Source: Deltaproteobacteria bacterium HGW-Deltaproteobacteria-2 (GTDB lineage Bacteria > Desulfobacterota > Syntrophia > Syntrophales > Smithellaceae). From it: a stretch of 64,000 nt of DNA. The position numbers and the translations under genes were made by a program. The stretch spans positions 199,789 through 263,788 of the forward strand of contig PHBC01000003.1 of the NCBI GenBank assembly GCA_002840505.1. Reading direction: 5' to 3'. Shown piece by piece: positions 63,290-64,000 of this stretch. Every line of letters begins with the position of its first letter. The first letter of the stretch is position 1. The notes under the pieces are model-generated. The model saw nothing but the letters and a program-made list of their open reading frames with translations, was not told the origin of the DNA and did no database searches.

Positions 63290-64000
63290 ATGTTGTCTCT
63301 TTTTCGTAAATATTTTAGAATAATAAGTTTTATTCACTCCAATTATTTTTCAAAAGGGCCTGTCTGTGTTGATATTGAGTTGAGTAACAAATGTAATTTG
63401 AAATGTAAAATGTGCTGGTTTCATGGTGAAAGTGGGATTGGTGATAGATATTTAAATTCAGAGATGACGACAGCAGAAATATTAGGGTTAATAGATCAGT
63501 TAATCGTGTATAGGCCTCATATATATTTCGGAGGAGGTGAACCATTTATCCGGGAAGACTTCTTGGAAATAATTGCTTATGTAAAAAAATTCAATTTACA
63601 AGCATCATTTACAACAAATGGAATTCTTTTGGACAAACAGAAGATTCAGAAAATCGTACAATTGGGTGTTGACCATATTACTTTTTCAATCGATGGGCCC
63701 GAGGCGTTACATGATAAAATGCGCGGACAAGGTAATTACAGAAAAGTAATGTCTAATATGCAGCATTTTTTGAATTGCAAACAAGGGGAAGACATTACAA
63801 AGCCTCTAATAACTGTAAATATAACTATTAGCCCTTCGATTGTTGGTCATTTAAAAAAAACTATTAACTCAATAAAAAAAATGACCGGAGATAAGGTAGA
63901 TTATTTTACAATCCATCATCTTTGGTTTATTACTCCATCTGAGTTGCAGCTTCACAAAGTAACCGTTAATAAAAATATTGACAGAACAGCTCCTGGATCG
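63290..64000 (+). CDS. radical SAM protein (partial, cut by window end)
   Basis: 237 codons are visible and stay open to the last base. The cluster motif CNLKCKMC (C-x3-C-x2-C) is near residue 32, followed by YFGGGEPFIREDF, TTNGILLDKQ and FSIDGPEALHDKMRG, as in SPASM/AslB-like or PqqE-type maturases and many polysaccharide-locus radical SAM proteins. The C-terminal portion that would tell the subgroup is outside the window. The start is ATG after GGCGAG. Confidence 0.85.
   Translation, partial: MLSLFRKYFRIISFIHSNYFSKGPVCVDIELSNKCNLKCKMCWFHGESGIGDRYLNSEMTTAEILGLIDQLIVYRPHIYFGGGEPFIREDFLEIIAYVKKFNLQASFTTNGILLDKQKIQKIVQLGVDHITFSIDGPEALHDKMRGQGNYRKVMSNMQHFLNCKQGEDITKPLITVNITISPSIVGHLKKTINSIKKMTGDKVDYFTIHHLWFITPSELQLHKVTVNKNIDRTAPGS

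Overview
The window looks like a chromosome segment from an AT-rich (roughly 40% GC by eye), anaerobic, Gram-negative deltaproteobacterium, most plausibly a Syntrophus/Smithella-type member of the Desulfobacterota. This is inferred from the gene mix: a split cobalamin-dependent MetH, a corrinoid/UroD methyltransferase cluster, TonB and OmpA-type envelope proteins, HD-GYP signalling proteins, and selenocysteine use. No 16S gene is present to confirm it.

Bases 1-36,980 are ordinary core chromosome. A four-tRNA operon (Thr, Tyr, Gly, Thr, minus strand) is followed by a secreted 38-residue-repeat beta-propeller protein. A complete leucine operon (leuACDB) follows, preceded by a previously hidden 39-codon leucine-rich leader peptide and a terminator, i.e. 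a transcription attenuator. A MetH-reactivation protein comes next, then a TetR-controlled corrinoid methyltransferase cluster (UroD-type methyltransferase, corrinoid protein, second reactivation-type protein), a PAS/HD-GYP sensor, and an 800-residue MetH that lacks its own reactivation domain. Next are tonB, pyrE, a DUF3047-OmpA fusion, a transporter, an rRNA methyltransferase and manC. Between manC and maf lies an overlooked minus-strand gene for a MerP/HMA-like selenoprotein with an in-frame UGA (CxxU) and a clean bSECIS-like hairpin. yggS, an RpfG-like regulator, the uvrA-PPIase-PPIase-mfd block and moeA follow. The region ends with selC, the tRNA-Sec gene needed to read that UGA.

Bases 36,980-54,785 are an integrated element at the 3' end of selC. 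It is bounded by 24-bp copies of the tRNA end and has matching arm-type repeats just inside both ends. It carries a tyrosine integrase, a serine recombinase, AlpA-like and excisionase-like regulators, a replication protein plus DnaB helicase, and a phage ejection-type cassette (acetyltransferase, small membrane protein, 1,554-residue protein). Terminase, portal, capsid and tail genes are all absent. Cargo includes a Panacea antitoxin pair, an RHH/unknown/DUF2971 operon, and a proteasome-fold-like protein beside the right end. This looks like a phage satellite or a phage-derived integrative element.

Bases 54,786-59,829 form a second segment ending in a third copy of the tRNA end, so elements have stacked at selC. 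It has no integrase and carries a LysM protein, a GC-rich glycine-repeat lipoprotein and another lipoprotein. Beyond it are a C45-type acyltransferase/peptidase homologue, decayed HU/IHF fragments, a small conserved-looking ORF and the start of a radical SAM gene cut by the window end.
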